64,000 bases of DNA, taken from contig CM055097.1 in assembly GCA_029204225.1 (NCBI GenBank), forward strand, positions 36,430,976-36,494,975, given 5' to 3'. Under the pieces are notes generated by a model. It saw nothing but the letters and a program-made list of their open reading frames with translations. It did not search any database and was not told where the DNA came from. Of this stretch, positions 11,301-22,248 are shown one piece after another; positions within the stretch are counted from its first letter, which is position 1; each line of letters begins with the position of its first letter. The DNA is from Diphasiastrum complanatum (Eukaryota > Streptophyta > Lycopodiopsida > Lycopodiales > Lycopodiaceae). The translations under genes were made by a program, and so were the position numbers.

Positions 11301-13351
11301 GGGATCTAATCAAAGTCTCGGTTATGTCAAGATTGAAACTGGACTATGACACAAGAACATTACAACCAAGTTACTACCAGAAATCAGCATTGGCCTGCTA
11401 AAACCTTAGTTTGCATGGACAATACCTTCCTTAGAAATATTCATATGATGTTGTTTTCAAGGCTGTCTTACTGAAGTTCCAGACAATCATTGAGCTATGA
11501 ATCTATAGATGTCTTTTGAGAGGTGAAAACAACATCTGAGTTTTGGCAGAACATAATTATCAATCTGGGCAAATGGTTGAGGTTTCATGAAAAGCCTTGA
11601 GCAACCCAGATGCAGAGGGAAAATGTCAAGATGATGATCTGAAACCAAGTAACTAGCTATTCATGAAGATATGAAACATGCCTAATTCATAAAGCCAATA
11701 AATTTTGGCCGGGGAATGCAACACTAGAGCTAGGAAATAAACCATTCTTCTTTGGATATATCTTCTATTTTACCCCTATTAGTGAGTCCAACTTACACTA
11801 ACAGCTAAAAATCGACGGTCACGATCGAGTTAAGCCTTTTATGCAAGACCATGGAGGAACCCAATCATTTCCCCCCTCCTTTTGTGTTCCTGAACATCCA
11901 TCCTCATGCATCTTCTCATAAGGGCACCGGGCATATACTAGGTCATGTGTACGTATCCCAAACAAGAATTTACTCTAGGTTTGACCAGGTAGAAATCTTT
12001 GGAAACAAACGGTGATTTTGTCAGAGCTTCATGTAATCGGAAATCTACCCGCCACTCTCAAACCTTTGCAGTGCCACCAAGCAAATCTTGTAAGAGCACT
12101 CAGCAGACCAGAACAGCCTGTAAGGTCTAACGACATTAGCTAAGACCATATACACATGGTGCTTAAGAGTTCTCTGGCCTTATTCCTTTGGATTGCGTGT
12201 AGTTGTAGAAGTTCATAGAAAGCTAGATTAAGTACTCTGGCACTCCTGCAATATAGTGCACCAAATGGAAACAGAAAACAGGAACCTAAATGACGCATAG
12301 AGTACTACGGATGCATTATCGCGAGACAAAGCTCAAATACTTACGACTTTCAGCAATGCCCAACTTAATGTTAGGAATGACTTGAGATGGCTGCTCATAC
12401 GCAGAAAAATGGAATACTTCAGCTTCTTTTGGTAAAAAACCTCTGCACAAGATAAAAGAAAAGCTGTTCAAGTAAAGCAAGGGACAAGCACTTCATTTTG
12501 CACCACTTTTAGATACAGAAACACCGCAGGTGATAGCCAATGGAAGACTAGAGTTCTGTTCTCTATTAAAAACAGTTAAAGTGATAAACTATCAGCATGA
12601 TGATCAATCAATATAAATGGTCCAAGATACAAACCATCCCCGAATTTGAGCTTTGTAATATGAGAAGGCAAAAACTTCACGTGTATCTCAGGCCGGGAAG
12701 AGTGAACTAAACAGTGCTAGGACACTCCCCTTAACCTCAGATTAAGTAATAACAATCGCGTTCCATTCAAAACTTTGACCTGATAATCTAAATAATCTGA
12801 AAAGCAAAGATCTTTTCAACACCATCTTTTGAGAAGGATAAGTGTCAACGCATTCATATTTGTTCCATACACTTTTGAAAGAAAGGCCCCCTCTTCCTTG
12901 CAGCTCCCTATACAGCATCCTATACTTGTGATCCAAAAAAAGCTAGCCATATGTAATCCTAAAGCCCTGGACGGTGAAAATGATGATATCAGAGAATAAT
13001 AACTAAAACCCAAAAGAAATATGTCAGTTAGAGCTTACTCCTTGTTAAGTTGAATCTAGTGTTTTATGAATGGACTGCAAAACTTAGAAAACTCAAGCTT
13101 GCATTTGTGCCAAAGGATAGGAATTACAGCTGCAAGCTACAACCAATTTATCTTTTGAGAAGGTATACAGCATGTTCAGTTGGGTATATAAACCTTGACT
13201 TTAGGGCCATGGATGGAAATTGCCGTTTGTCGGATTGCTTTAGCAAAGCACAAAATCAAAGCAACAGATATGTTTCCTACAGAAGATTCAACTCCCAGAA
13301 TTTGTAAGCTAACCTGTAGAAACTCTGAACGCTATAGGAATGAGAATCCAT
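8325..13351 (-). CDS. TGA: TGA-type (group D) bZIP transcription factor, N-terminal and bZIP part, 8 exons
   Basis: TGA factors bind TGACG motifs as dimers in the nucleus and act in salicylate/NPR1 defence, detoxification and floral-organ pathways. Coding exons on the minus strand, in order: 13351-13314, 12442-12345, 10124-10051, 9929-9756, 9539-9462, 8975-8916, 8811-8734, 8406-8325. All introns are GT/AG and the frame is intact across all eight (682 nt, about 227 residues). Residues 155-174 are the basic region (TLRRLAQNREAARKSRLRKK). Residues 175-200 are the leucine zipper (AYVQQLESSRMKLSQLEQEL...), followed by RQQGFYLGGC. Residues about 110-125 carry MADNSPRTETSTE, the acidic/Ser-Thr box before the bZIP in several TGA clades. 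The start is the first ATG in frame. The DOG1 calmodulin/NPR1-interaction domain, about 230 residues in relatives, is absent from the window. The last exon ends with a good GTGAGT donor, so a very long intron is likelier than a natural end. Clade (TGA2-like or PERIANTHIA/TGA9-like) is uncertain. Confidence 0.92.
10125..12344 (-). other. Intron 2 of the bZIP gene
   Basis: 2.2 kb of AT-rich DNA between exon 2 (donor GTAAGT at 12344) and exon 3 (acceptor TTTTGGTACAG). No element or gene was recognised inside it. Confidence 0.8.
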
Positions 13352-13855
13352 CTCCCATGGCAGATGGGAAGCCAAGCAGAAAAGCTCGTAAGCAGTAGTA
13401 GCAAAGTGAAAGCAGCAATCTTTCTCATTCACCAAACCACCACCAGCTCCATCCCATCTCTCAGTCTCACCCACCAAATTCCCCTCCACCCTTGCCACCC
13501 ACACAAGTGATATATTTGCCTTGCCTTTCTTTACCTCCACGTGCAGCCCGACAGCTCCACCTGCTTTTCTGCTTTTCTCAACCCGCGAGACCTCAAATTT
13601 CAATCCTCGCCAGCAGCAGCATATACGTACTTATCCATCTATCTATCTATCTCTCTGTGTCTTTACAAAATGCGTACTGCTTCCCCAACAGCAAGCACCC
13701 AAAGTCGCCCACCTTTTCCTTTCTCCTCTAAGCTCTGCCCCTCTCTCTCTCTCTTTCTCTATCTTGGCTCTGATTGTCTACGTCAGTGATGGCGTTGCAG
13801 CGCTCAGACACACAGACATAGTCAGATATACACGAGAGAGATATAATAGGGAGAC

Positions 13856-13909
<54 letters not shown>
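13352..13909 (-). promoter_or_regulatory. Leader/proximal promoter of the bZIP gene with three upstream ATGs and a TGACGTA site
   Basis: CT-rich on the transcribed strand, typical of plant leaders; the transcription start is not determined. uORF1 starts at 13457 (10 codons) and its TGA overlaps the ATG of uORF2 at 13428. uORF2 is out of frame with the main ATG. It passes over it and, read through the spliced exons, stays open to exon 3 (74 codons). Its start is hydrophobic (MRKIAAFTLLLLL). uORF3 starts at 13358 (8 codons) and also overlaps the main ATG at 13351. A TGACGTA core (minus strand) lies at 13785-13779. A long CT tract (13909-13862) marks the distal end. Confidence 0.55.
13862..13909. 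repeat. (GA)n microsatellite
   Basis: Pure GA repeat of 48 bases just upstream of the bZIP leader; it reads as a CT tract on the gene strand. Confidence 0.97.
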
Positions 13910-13911
<2 letters not shown>

Positions 13912-14101
13912 AATAAGCAAAGAGAGAGAAAAATCTTCATTTGGGTCAAAACCTAAAACCTAACAAAGTAGGAAGTGTGGCCCTCCCTAATGTTGAAAGT
14001 GGAATCGGCTAGCACCACCTAGGGTTGGCAGATTCCACCCAAGAACTCCACAACCCGGTTGTCTCTGCAAATCAAAATGAATCGGCAAACCACCCCAACT
14101 C

Positions 14102-14321
14102 ATTCCACACTATAGATGTACTTCACAGTTTTGTTATTTTCTTATTTTTTAAGTTAGGATAAAAAGATCTGTCTTGTTCCACATCGACATCACCAAGAAT
14201 AACCTCCTTCCACATCTTTTATTCCACACTGTAGTTGCACTTTTATTTCTTTTATTCTTCTCTAATGTCTCGATAAAAGATATGTCTAGTGCCACATCAT
14301 CACCAAGAATAACCTCCTTCC
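14102..14321. repeat. Degenerate 119-bp tandem duplication
   Basis: ATTCCACACT(A/G)TAG opens each copy (14102, 14221) and CACCAAGAATAACCTCCTTCC closes each one. Confidence 0.7.
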
Positions 14322-15059
14322 CTAATATTGGGAGTCAAAGGTTCCGTTAAAAACTTGGCTCCGTTTACTTACCAAAAAAAAACAAGCTACATGCTACTAT
14401 GTCTATGTCCTCACCTCGTATGGAGTTTAATTCTTTCTCACCTAGTATGGAGTTCAATTCTCCCTATGCACACAAGTATATAGAATAGAATAAAACCAAG
14501 TCTCAATTGCATTTTACTCCAAGCTTCTCTAGTAGGCAAGAGAGAAGAAGACCAAGTCTCAATCTATTTTACTCAAGTGACATAGAAGAGAAGAAAATTT
14601 CTAAATTAGTTACTAGAGTCTAGACTACAAACTTTGGAGTTCTATTCACAACTAACAAACTATAAGGGGGTACTCTAGAACGCTCACCATGACAAAAGGT
14701 GTGTGGGGAGGGCCCGCTAGGTCTTACGCCACCTTAGCTAGTGTAAAAATATCCAACTCGTGCTCCTCCCGAAAAAGAAGTTATTCCAATAGTTAAGTTG
14801 AAGATTGTAAAAGAGCTACATGGTGGAAATATGTAGTGAGCATGAAATTGAGCTAGTAGGTCCAAGTTTATATTCCACTAGGCTTGGATTTTCCATATGG
14901 CTCTTTAGGTACAATGACAATGTTTGTGCATGGGTGCCCACTTCAATCAATTAACCCCAATTGCACTACTAGAGAACTACACTAGGGTATATATCTCATG
15001 AGGCCCAATCTCACATGGAACTACTTTGGGCGATACATTGTTAGGGCACTAGAATGAAA

Positions 15060-15061
<2 letters not shown>

Positions 15062-15136
<75 letters not shown>
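15062..15136. repeat. (CT)n microsatellite
   Basis: Uninterrupted CT repeat of about 37 units. Confidence 0.97.
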
Positions 15137-15140
<4 letters not shown>

Positions 15141-15426
15141 CAAAACTTTTAATTTGATTTCCAAACTCCAGTGTGGCCAAAGGTCTAGTCTCATCTTGTG
15201 CAAAGTAAAGGAACATCTTAGGAACATCAATGCCACATCTAGTTACGCATGTATCGTGTAAATATCATAATTATGCTAGTGCAATGTAGTTTTTGCAAAA
15301 GAGGAGATTTTTCAATCTTACACGTTGACAATAGGCATGTAATACTTTGAATTAAACAACCAATGATAAATGTATGGTATGCAATACTTTGAATAAAAGA
15401 CCAAACATAAAATTTGTTTTGTGTAA

Positions 15427-15430
<4 letters not shown>

Positions 15431-15499
<69 letters not shown>
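15431..15499. repeat. (GA)n(GT)n compound microsatellite
   Basis: About 18 GA units run straight into about 16 GT units with no interruption. Confidence 0.97.
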
Positions 15500-15503
<4 letters not shown>

Positions 15504-16886
15504 AGTGCACGCGCATGTGCGCACACAAACTTTGACCAATCCAATGGGAGCCCAATAACAACGGTGTCATGGCACTCTTCATTGTGTCACATTTGGCCCC
15601 AGCTAACACATATTTGTGGTGGGCATGTTGGATGTAGTGCTACTTAATATTGGCTTTTTGAGTTTGCATTTGTGAAGCACTCATGTGGAACACATTTCAA
15701 GAACATGATTCTCAATTTTTGGTTTGAATGTGTTTGACATTTTTGTTATGCACGATGATGGAATCTTGGGCTTGAGAAATGTCACATTTCATTTTGCTTG
15801 TGGTCTTAGCCTCACCCCATATTCTCCTTCATGCTCTAATGTTTTGCTCCATCCCCAAGAAGAAATGTGTTGGGCGTATGAAAGCACTCACATAAACTCA
15901 CATGGTGTTCTTGCTTAAATGAGAATTTGCAAAGACAAGTAAAAGCCACATAAATGGTAATAAGTAAGAGTTGTAAACATTGAATATGCTTTTCCTTTTG
16001 CTCCTATTACATTGCATTGGAATCATAATGTACAAAAAATTTAAAGATAATGTCAATAAACTAGTGATGACTAAAAACCCATTAAAAATAGTTGACAAAT
16101 TTTTTTTTATAAGGGTACAATCAAAATTGATCTATAGATCTTGTTGACAATTTGAATGTCGGTAAGTATGTAATAGAGATAGGATCTATATAGACATATC
16201 ATGAGGGTACAACAAAACTCTGGGAACTTGATTCTTGAATGCTCATCGAGCATACAAGACTCACATATGTGAGTTAAAAAAAGTATAAGAGCAAAGATCT
16301 AGATCATTAACCATCTTTTGCTTATACATGTATTTAAGACTCCTCATATTGAGAGGTCCAAATCTTTGATGCCATAAGAAATTCGTGTCTATAGAAACTT
16401 CAATAGACATGGCTTCAAGTTTGGATGAAAAATCATAACATACTTTGTATAGGTAATCATCTTGGAAACCATTGATAAGAATGTTGTCTTTCTTGTTTGA
16501 GATTAGACACTGTCTGAAATAAATGGAATTATCAAAGTCAACAATTCAACTTATGTAAAAAACTAATTTATTCAAATTTGAAACATACAGGACATTAGAT
16601 ATGGTCTTGGTAGTGTCATCTTGAAAGATAATCTTGAAATCTCATCATCGGAACCAACCAAGGTAAGGACATAATCAACTGATGAATGTGAAGAATTTCA
16701 TATCATTAATATCCAAAATCACCGCCTTGATCTTTGGCTAGAAGACAGACAACAAATCACCAACCTTGCCAATGTAGAAAAATCAGCATCTTCTCTATGA
16801 ATGATATGCAAACTCTAATAGATCTTGATCAAACATCAATCAAAACATGAAATGAAGTTCTTTTCCATACAAAAACGGTATGCTAC

Positions 16887-16981
16887 TGTATTTCACACGT
16901 GTGGATCCGAATATTGCAAGATATCACCAATATAGTGCACCAATGGATAGATGAACGAAAGAGAACTCATGTATAAGCATG

Positions 16982-17079
<98 letters not shown>

Positions 17080-17272
17080 TTCTCCTCACACATGTGTACA
17101 ACTACATATAGTAGATCCATGACTCATTAATGAGTTTGATTCCCTCCATAACAAAAACCCTAGCATTAATGTGGACTACATTCAAATGTCTCCACATTCA
17201 AATTGAATCTACCAAAACTCGTGTACTACACTTTCCCACACTTTCAAAAAGTGTTTATTGAAATCTTTCACA
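16887..17272 (-). repeat. 3' LTR of copia relic A
   Basis: Plus-strand ends are TGTATTTCACA and TTTCACA, so it has TG...CA termini. It matches 21855-22248 through GTGTGGATC(C/T)GA, TTGCAAGATATCAC, TATAGTGCACCAA, TCCCTCCATAA and CCCACACTTTC. The purine tract GAAGAGGGAG (minus strand, 17282-17273) abuts it as a polypurine primer. This copy alone contains a 90-base GA tract (16986-17075). Confidence 0.8.
16986..17075. repeat. (GA)n microsatellite inside an LTR
   Basis: About 45 pure GA units within the LTR of relic A; absent from the sister LTR at 21855-22248. Confidence 0.97.
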
Positions 17273-18865
17273 CTCCCTCTTCAACTAGTTTTAGCATAGA
17301 CTTTGATAACACTCCAAGTGATGTCCTATGCTTCATAAAAAAGTCTTTTTACAATGCTTTGGTAAAGATATCAGCTACACATTCCCTTGAAGAAACATGT
17401 TGAAGCTTCACCTCCTTTGCCATGACTTGCTCCCTCACAAAGTGATATGCCACCTCAATGTGCTTGCTCCTAGCATGAAAGATAGGATTGGTTGCCAGCT
17501 TTTGGGATCATAGCAAAAGATGATTGGGCTCTCTGAAAAATCTAGCAAGTGAAGATCCTTGATCATCCTCTTGGTCCATACCATCTCCTTTGTGCAATGT
17601 GTAAGAGCTTTGTACTCGGCCTCCCTATATGACAATGAGATAGTGGCTTGTTTCTTTGACATCCATGATATAGCTCCATCACCTATGAAAATACATACTT
17701 GAAGATACTTTTGGAATGTTCCCCTCATCAAAAATGACATCTCTACCAGCAATCACTTTGTAAGTAGTAGGAATGTAAACCTTGTAGGCTTTACTTACCT
17801 CACTATATCCAACAAATATACCTTTCCTTGAAGATGGATCCTCCTTGGTCCTATTATCAAGAGTTATATTGACAAAGCATGTGCATCCAAAAGTTTTAAG
17901 AAAGTTGACACTCGGCCTCCTCTTGAATAGCATTTCAAAAGGTGTCCTTCCATAGCACTATGCCACCTATTGCACTTCCTCTCGACCACTCCATTTGTTG
18001 TGGGGTCCTTGGTGTTGTATACTCCCTCTTGATTCCATGCTCATCAAAAAAAAGCCTTAAACTTGGTAGATATGTACTCTCCACCATTGTCACTCCTTAA
18101 GCACTTGATCTTTGTGAAAAATTGGTTCTCCCTTGCATTCTTGAACTTAACAAAGACATCATACACTTCATCTTTGCTCTTTAGTAGATAGATCCAACAA
18201 AATGTACTAAAATCATCAATAAAAGTTACATACATCTTAGCTCCAGTATCGCTAATTGTAGTAATTCCATGAATATTTGAAAGCTTTTGTAGATCTAGAC
18301 GTAGATCTAGCATAAGGTAGTCTATGTGACTTTAACAAAGCACAAGACTCACAAACCTCTCGCAACACATCCAACTTGGTTAGCAATAATACAAGCATCT
18401 AGTTTGAACAATTTCCCTTGTCTTTTATTTTTTGCAATCAAGATTTCCTTCCTTTTGATCATGCAAGCATCTCCATCAAACTCTACTTTGAGACCTTTAC
18501 TTAGAAATTGACTCACACTAAGTAAATTCTTGGTAATAGATGGAATGAACAAAACATTCTCCAATTGAACATTCCTATTTGTAGAGAGAGAAATAGGAAT
18601 TGTGCCAATCCCTTTGATTGCACACTCACCATCATTGGCCGTGTAGATCACCCTCTTGTCATATCCATATGCCAACAAAGAAGTGAATACTCTTTGTAAA
18701 AAGTCATGTGTGAACTTGCTCCACTATCAAATCCACCATGGATCTAGATCTCCATCATTAGCAAGCATACATGAAGAACATCCAAACCATCCTCATCAAG
18801 AGTTAGATTACCTTGCTTGTCTCCTTGATCTCTCTTCTTCTTGTAGCACTCACTTGCAAAGTGTC

Positions 18866-21207
18866 TGTAGCACGTTTGGTGTGTTGCTTGATATGTTCAT
18901 AACACTATAGCATCAGGGTTTTGTATGATTATGAAGCCAGTCATTGGGTTTCTAGTTATGATATTGCCATAGATTATACTAGAAAGTAACATAAGTTTGA
19001 ACCCATTCACCTCATAAGTAATCCATCTCAAATATTCTTTTCAATGATATAAATGTTTTCCATTGACTAATTATTGTATTCTCTCCAATCAAGCAAACTT
19101 AATTTGATCAATCATTGATGAAATTGCCATGATCTATCTACAAAATCTTGACCATATTTTTCAATAGTTTTGTCATGATAATGTATGTGGTTTTGGAGAT
19201 ACATGATATATATAGCTCTAATGGTGTTTTTTAACCACTTTGAGCAATAGCTTCTCCATGTTTTTCAATGGGTTAGCAATATGTGATTTATTATGCTTGT
19301 AAATTGCAATTATGTTTGTTAAGCATATGAAATATTCTGTGAAAACAAAACAGAATCTAAATATTTTTCATGTTGACTGTGTTTTACCTCAGACAGTGAA
19401 TCAATGAATTATTACTGACTGTAAAACTATAAATCTTATTGTAGAAGGAAAATTTGTTAGTCATCTTTTATTGCATTACACATTTAGTATAAATAGACTA
19501 ATCAGATTCCCATTCTTTAATTCCATTCATAGCCATTGCAATAATATACAAAATAAAATTTACTCATCTTCTATATCTATTATGAAGTGAATTAAGACAT
19601 GGGTAAAAACATAGATAAACAATGAAAATTACCTCAGTCTTCTTGTTCTGGCTTAAGTTTCAAGGGCATGTCCACAGGTTAAGGGTCTCTTCAGTAGGTT
19701 AACTGGTTCTTTAATATCTTTACTTTTGGTGGCCCCTTCATTTTTCTTCAGCACACATCACAGTTCTTCATAAAGTGGGCACTCAAATCCTTCACAGTTC
19801 ACTCAAATCTTTCACTCATTGGACATGTGTCCATGGAAAAATTCTCCTTCACCAACTTTATCATGAAAGTTTTTATATCCATTGGACATGTGTTTATGGT
19901 ATGTTAGTTGTTTTTCCAATCATTGCAAATCCATAGTGTAAACTACTCCAACGATAACGCTGGCTACAGAAAACTCTGATTGAAAGAGAAATTCAATTAA
20001 CACTTACATAGCTTGATTCAGCTAGAATATATGTTTACAAGTGTCGAGAGAAAAATATCTTATGCCTTAACTGCCATTTTCTCCAGTTTTGCATCTGTAC
20101 AAAGTTGGTAACCACCCTTAGGATATTTGTTTCTTCAGCTGTTTTAGGGTTGATGATAAGTTAGCGACGTCGGTCTGCCAATCTAGCAAAAACGCGAAAA
20201 ACTCGAAGGTGCCCTTTAGACTTTGGATGTCTCTTCTACATAACCACCCTTTATTAAAGGGCAAAAATTGCATTCATAATTGTCTTCTTAGTCTTCATAT
20301 TGACACAACTATTTTGGCCTCAAGAACCATTTTCATTTGTTGCTTTGAATTGCTTTCAAAATACATGTATATGGTTGATTTATGTCTTCATAAATTGAGC
20401 TGACATCCATTCTATTTTCACGTACACTGACATAGGGCTTTACATTCTCAACCATTGTTCTCAACTAAAACTCGGATAATCTTTTGTGAGCAATCAACAA
20501 TTGCTTCTCAATTGAAACTTCATAAAGGCAAATAAAATCTCACCACAACAAATCGCCTGATCATCATGTTTTCAAATGCGATAAAGACTTCCATCATTAG
20601 CTCATCAATTCCAATTCGAGAATCAACATAGTACTTTAAATTGGCGATTCCGAACTGGCAATTTCTTTCCTTTTCCTTACTTAGACATCTTGAATCATGA
20701 ATTGCTCATCATTAGAAACTACAACTGAACGTCTTTTTGTCTTTACAACCATTAACCTTAGGACATTCCTTGAACTTTAAGGCGGAATCTTAAAGGTACT
20801 TGGGCATCTTTTATTAATCATGATATAAATAAGATACATTTCATCATACCATATGGCAGAAAATTGCCATTTGCTACTGTCGATATTATCATCCATCAAA
20901 GTCACTTGTGAGTGTTGCTAAAAATAGCTTATTGTTATTTTACCACTCATTAAAAATATTAAAGTATTCAAAATAGCTTTAATTTGTCTGATATAACTGT
21001 CATTTGAAGATTGATTATGACATTTGAACATGCCATAGAATTTCATAGCTACTCTTTAACATAGCCACATTCATATATCAGTAAACAATGGCATAATAGC
21101 ATATTTTGCGCATATGAAATACATATAGCACATTTTCTTCTAGGAAATCAGCATCAATGATTGTAGTTGCTGAAATTTTGAAATTTTGACCAAAAAAATG
21201 CACTACA
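18866..21207. mobile_element. 2.34-kb TG...CA insertion (solo LTR or non-autonomous LTR element) in relic A
   Basis: The insertion splits the gag zinc-knuckle codons of relic A. Both sides carry the 5-bp direct repeat GTGTC (18861-18865 and 21208-21212). The insert starts TGTAGCACG and ends TGCACTACA, giving the inverted termini TGTAG/CTACA. TG...CA ends with a 5-bp duplication fit LTR-type integration. I saw no gag-pol motif inside and no terminal direct repeat, so it is either a very long solo LTR or a non-coding element. It is AT-rich and holds no credible gene; the longest frames are about 60-90 codons. Confidence 0.8.
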
Positions 21208-21854
21208 GTGTCCTTTGATGCCACAATAGAAGCACTTGAGCTTTGACCTATCTTTCTTTTTGCCATTTGAAAAAGCCTCCTCTTGATCTTGCCCTTTATA
21301 CCACTTGCTTTTGTTTTTGCCCTGGATGAACATAGCCTCCTCTCCAACTTGAGATGTTGATGATGGTCCACCTCTTGCTTGAAGCCTTCATTGATCAAGA
21401 TCTCTTGAAGATCCATAAAACTTGGCAAAGTTCTTTGAATGGCATGACTTTGTACAATGTTAGCATGAGCATCCAAAAAACCATTAAGAATAACTTGAAG
21501 AAGCTCTCCTTCCTTAATGCTCTCATCAATGCTAGCCAACTCATCATTCAAAGCTTTTACTCTCAAAACAAAAGTATTTGGACTCTCTTCACTCTTTTGC
21601 AAACATTGAAAGATTTATCTTCTTAGAGTCAACACTCTAGAGGTAGCTTCCCAAGCGTTCTTAGTTAAACGATTCTTCTAATAAACAAGGATCTGTATAA
21701 ATAAATCTCCAACTCTCATTTAGTCGTGTGAAACAAAACGGAAGATTTGCATCTGAGTTACACCTCTTTTCAGGCTGTAACTATTTATGTTACTCTTTCT
21801 CCACACTGAGGTAATGCTCTTAAAGTTTTTGTCTGTACAAATACATTAAACTAC

Positions 21855-22248
21855 TGTATTTCACAAGTGTGGATCTGAAAATAGCATTTAATGAACATTC
21901 TACACACAAAATTGCAAGATATCACAAGTATAGTGCACCAAGGGACTCCTCTTCCCACGAGTTACATCCTTTTATAGCAGGTCCAAATCTAAGTTCAGAC
22001 TTTGGTTTCCCTCCATAATGAAAAACCCTACTATTATTGTGACTAGATTCAATGTCTCTACTACTCAAAATGAATCTCCCCAAAACTCGTGTTCTACAAT
22101 TTCCCACACTTTCCAAAAGTATTTATTCAAATGCTTTTAGACTAATATAACTTTGAAAAGTCAAACTCTAAGTCTAATATGAAATTGGCCTCAACTGCCA
22201 TATAAACAAATGTAGCAAATGTGACTAAATTAGTTGGAATTTCTCACA
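21855..22248 (-). repeat. 3' LTR of copia relic B
   Basis: 394 bp with TG...CA ends. It is the sister of 16887-17272 but lacks its GA tract. The polypurine tract GAAGAGGGAG (minus strand) adjoins its upstream end. Confidence 0.8.

Larger units (their letters stand above)
13910..16886. other. Noncoding, microsatellite-rich DNA upstream of the bZIP gene
   Basis: No gene was recognised. Contents: a roughly 119-bp degenerate tandem duplication (14102 and 14221), a short duplication of a (C/G)TATGGAGTT(T/C)AATTCT word near 14418 and 14444, two long microsatellites, and AT-rich unique DNA. Open frames here are microsatellite translations (Ser-Leu, Thr-His) and are not credible genes. Confidence 0.65.
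16887..21665 (-). mobile_element. Ty1/copia relic A: gag, protease, integrase, RNase H; reverse transcriptase deleted
   Basis: Minus-strand order: gag (about 21665-21213, with QKSEESPNTFVLRVKALNDEL), zinc knuckle split by a later insertion, protease/pre-integrase region (about 18678-18349, NLLSVSQFL), integrase core (18313-18044, with FIDDFS and LRSDNGGEY), integrase tail (17933-17700, FGCTCFVN...GIFVGYSE), then RNase H (17700-17435, ISWMSKKQATISLSYREAEYKAL) and the 3' LTR. The sequence jumps from the integrase tail to RNase H near 17695, so the reverse transcriptase is missing entirely. Stops and frameshifts occur throughout. The 5' part of gag and any 5' LTR are lost at about 21665. As it stands it cannot copy itself. 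Confidence 0.85.

Noticed and set aside
13728-13949. Ser/Leu- and Arg/Glu-rich open frames over GA/CT tracts here and at 15239-15609 and 16893-17120
   Set aside because: They are translations of dinucleotide microsatellites; all frames through such repeats stay open.
21603-22248. LTR 21855-22248 as the 5' LTR of relic A in a shared-LTR tandem array
   Set aside because: No primer-binding site follows it toward the gag of A, and the gag similarity stops near 21665. The polypurine tract assigns this LTR to relic B.
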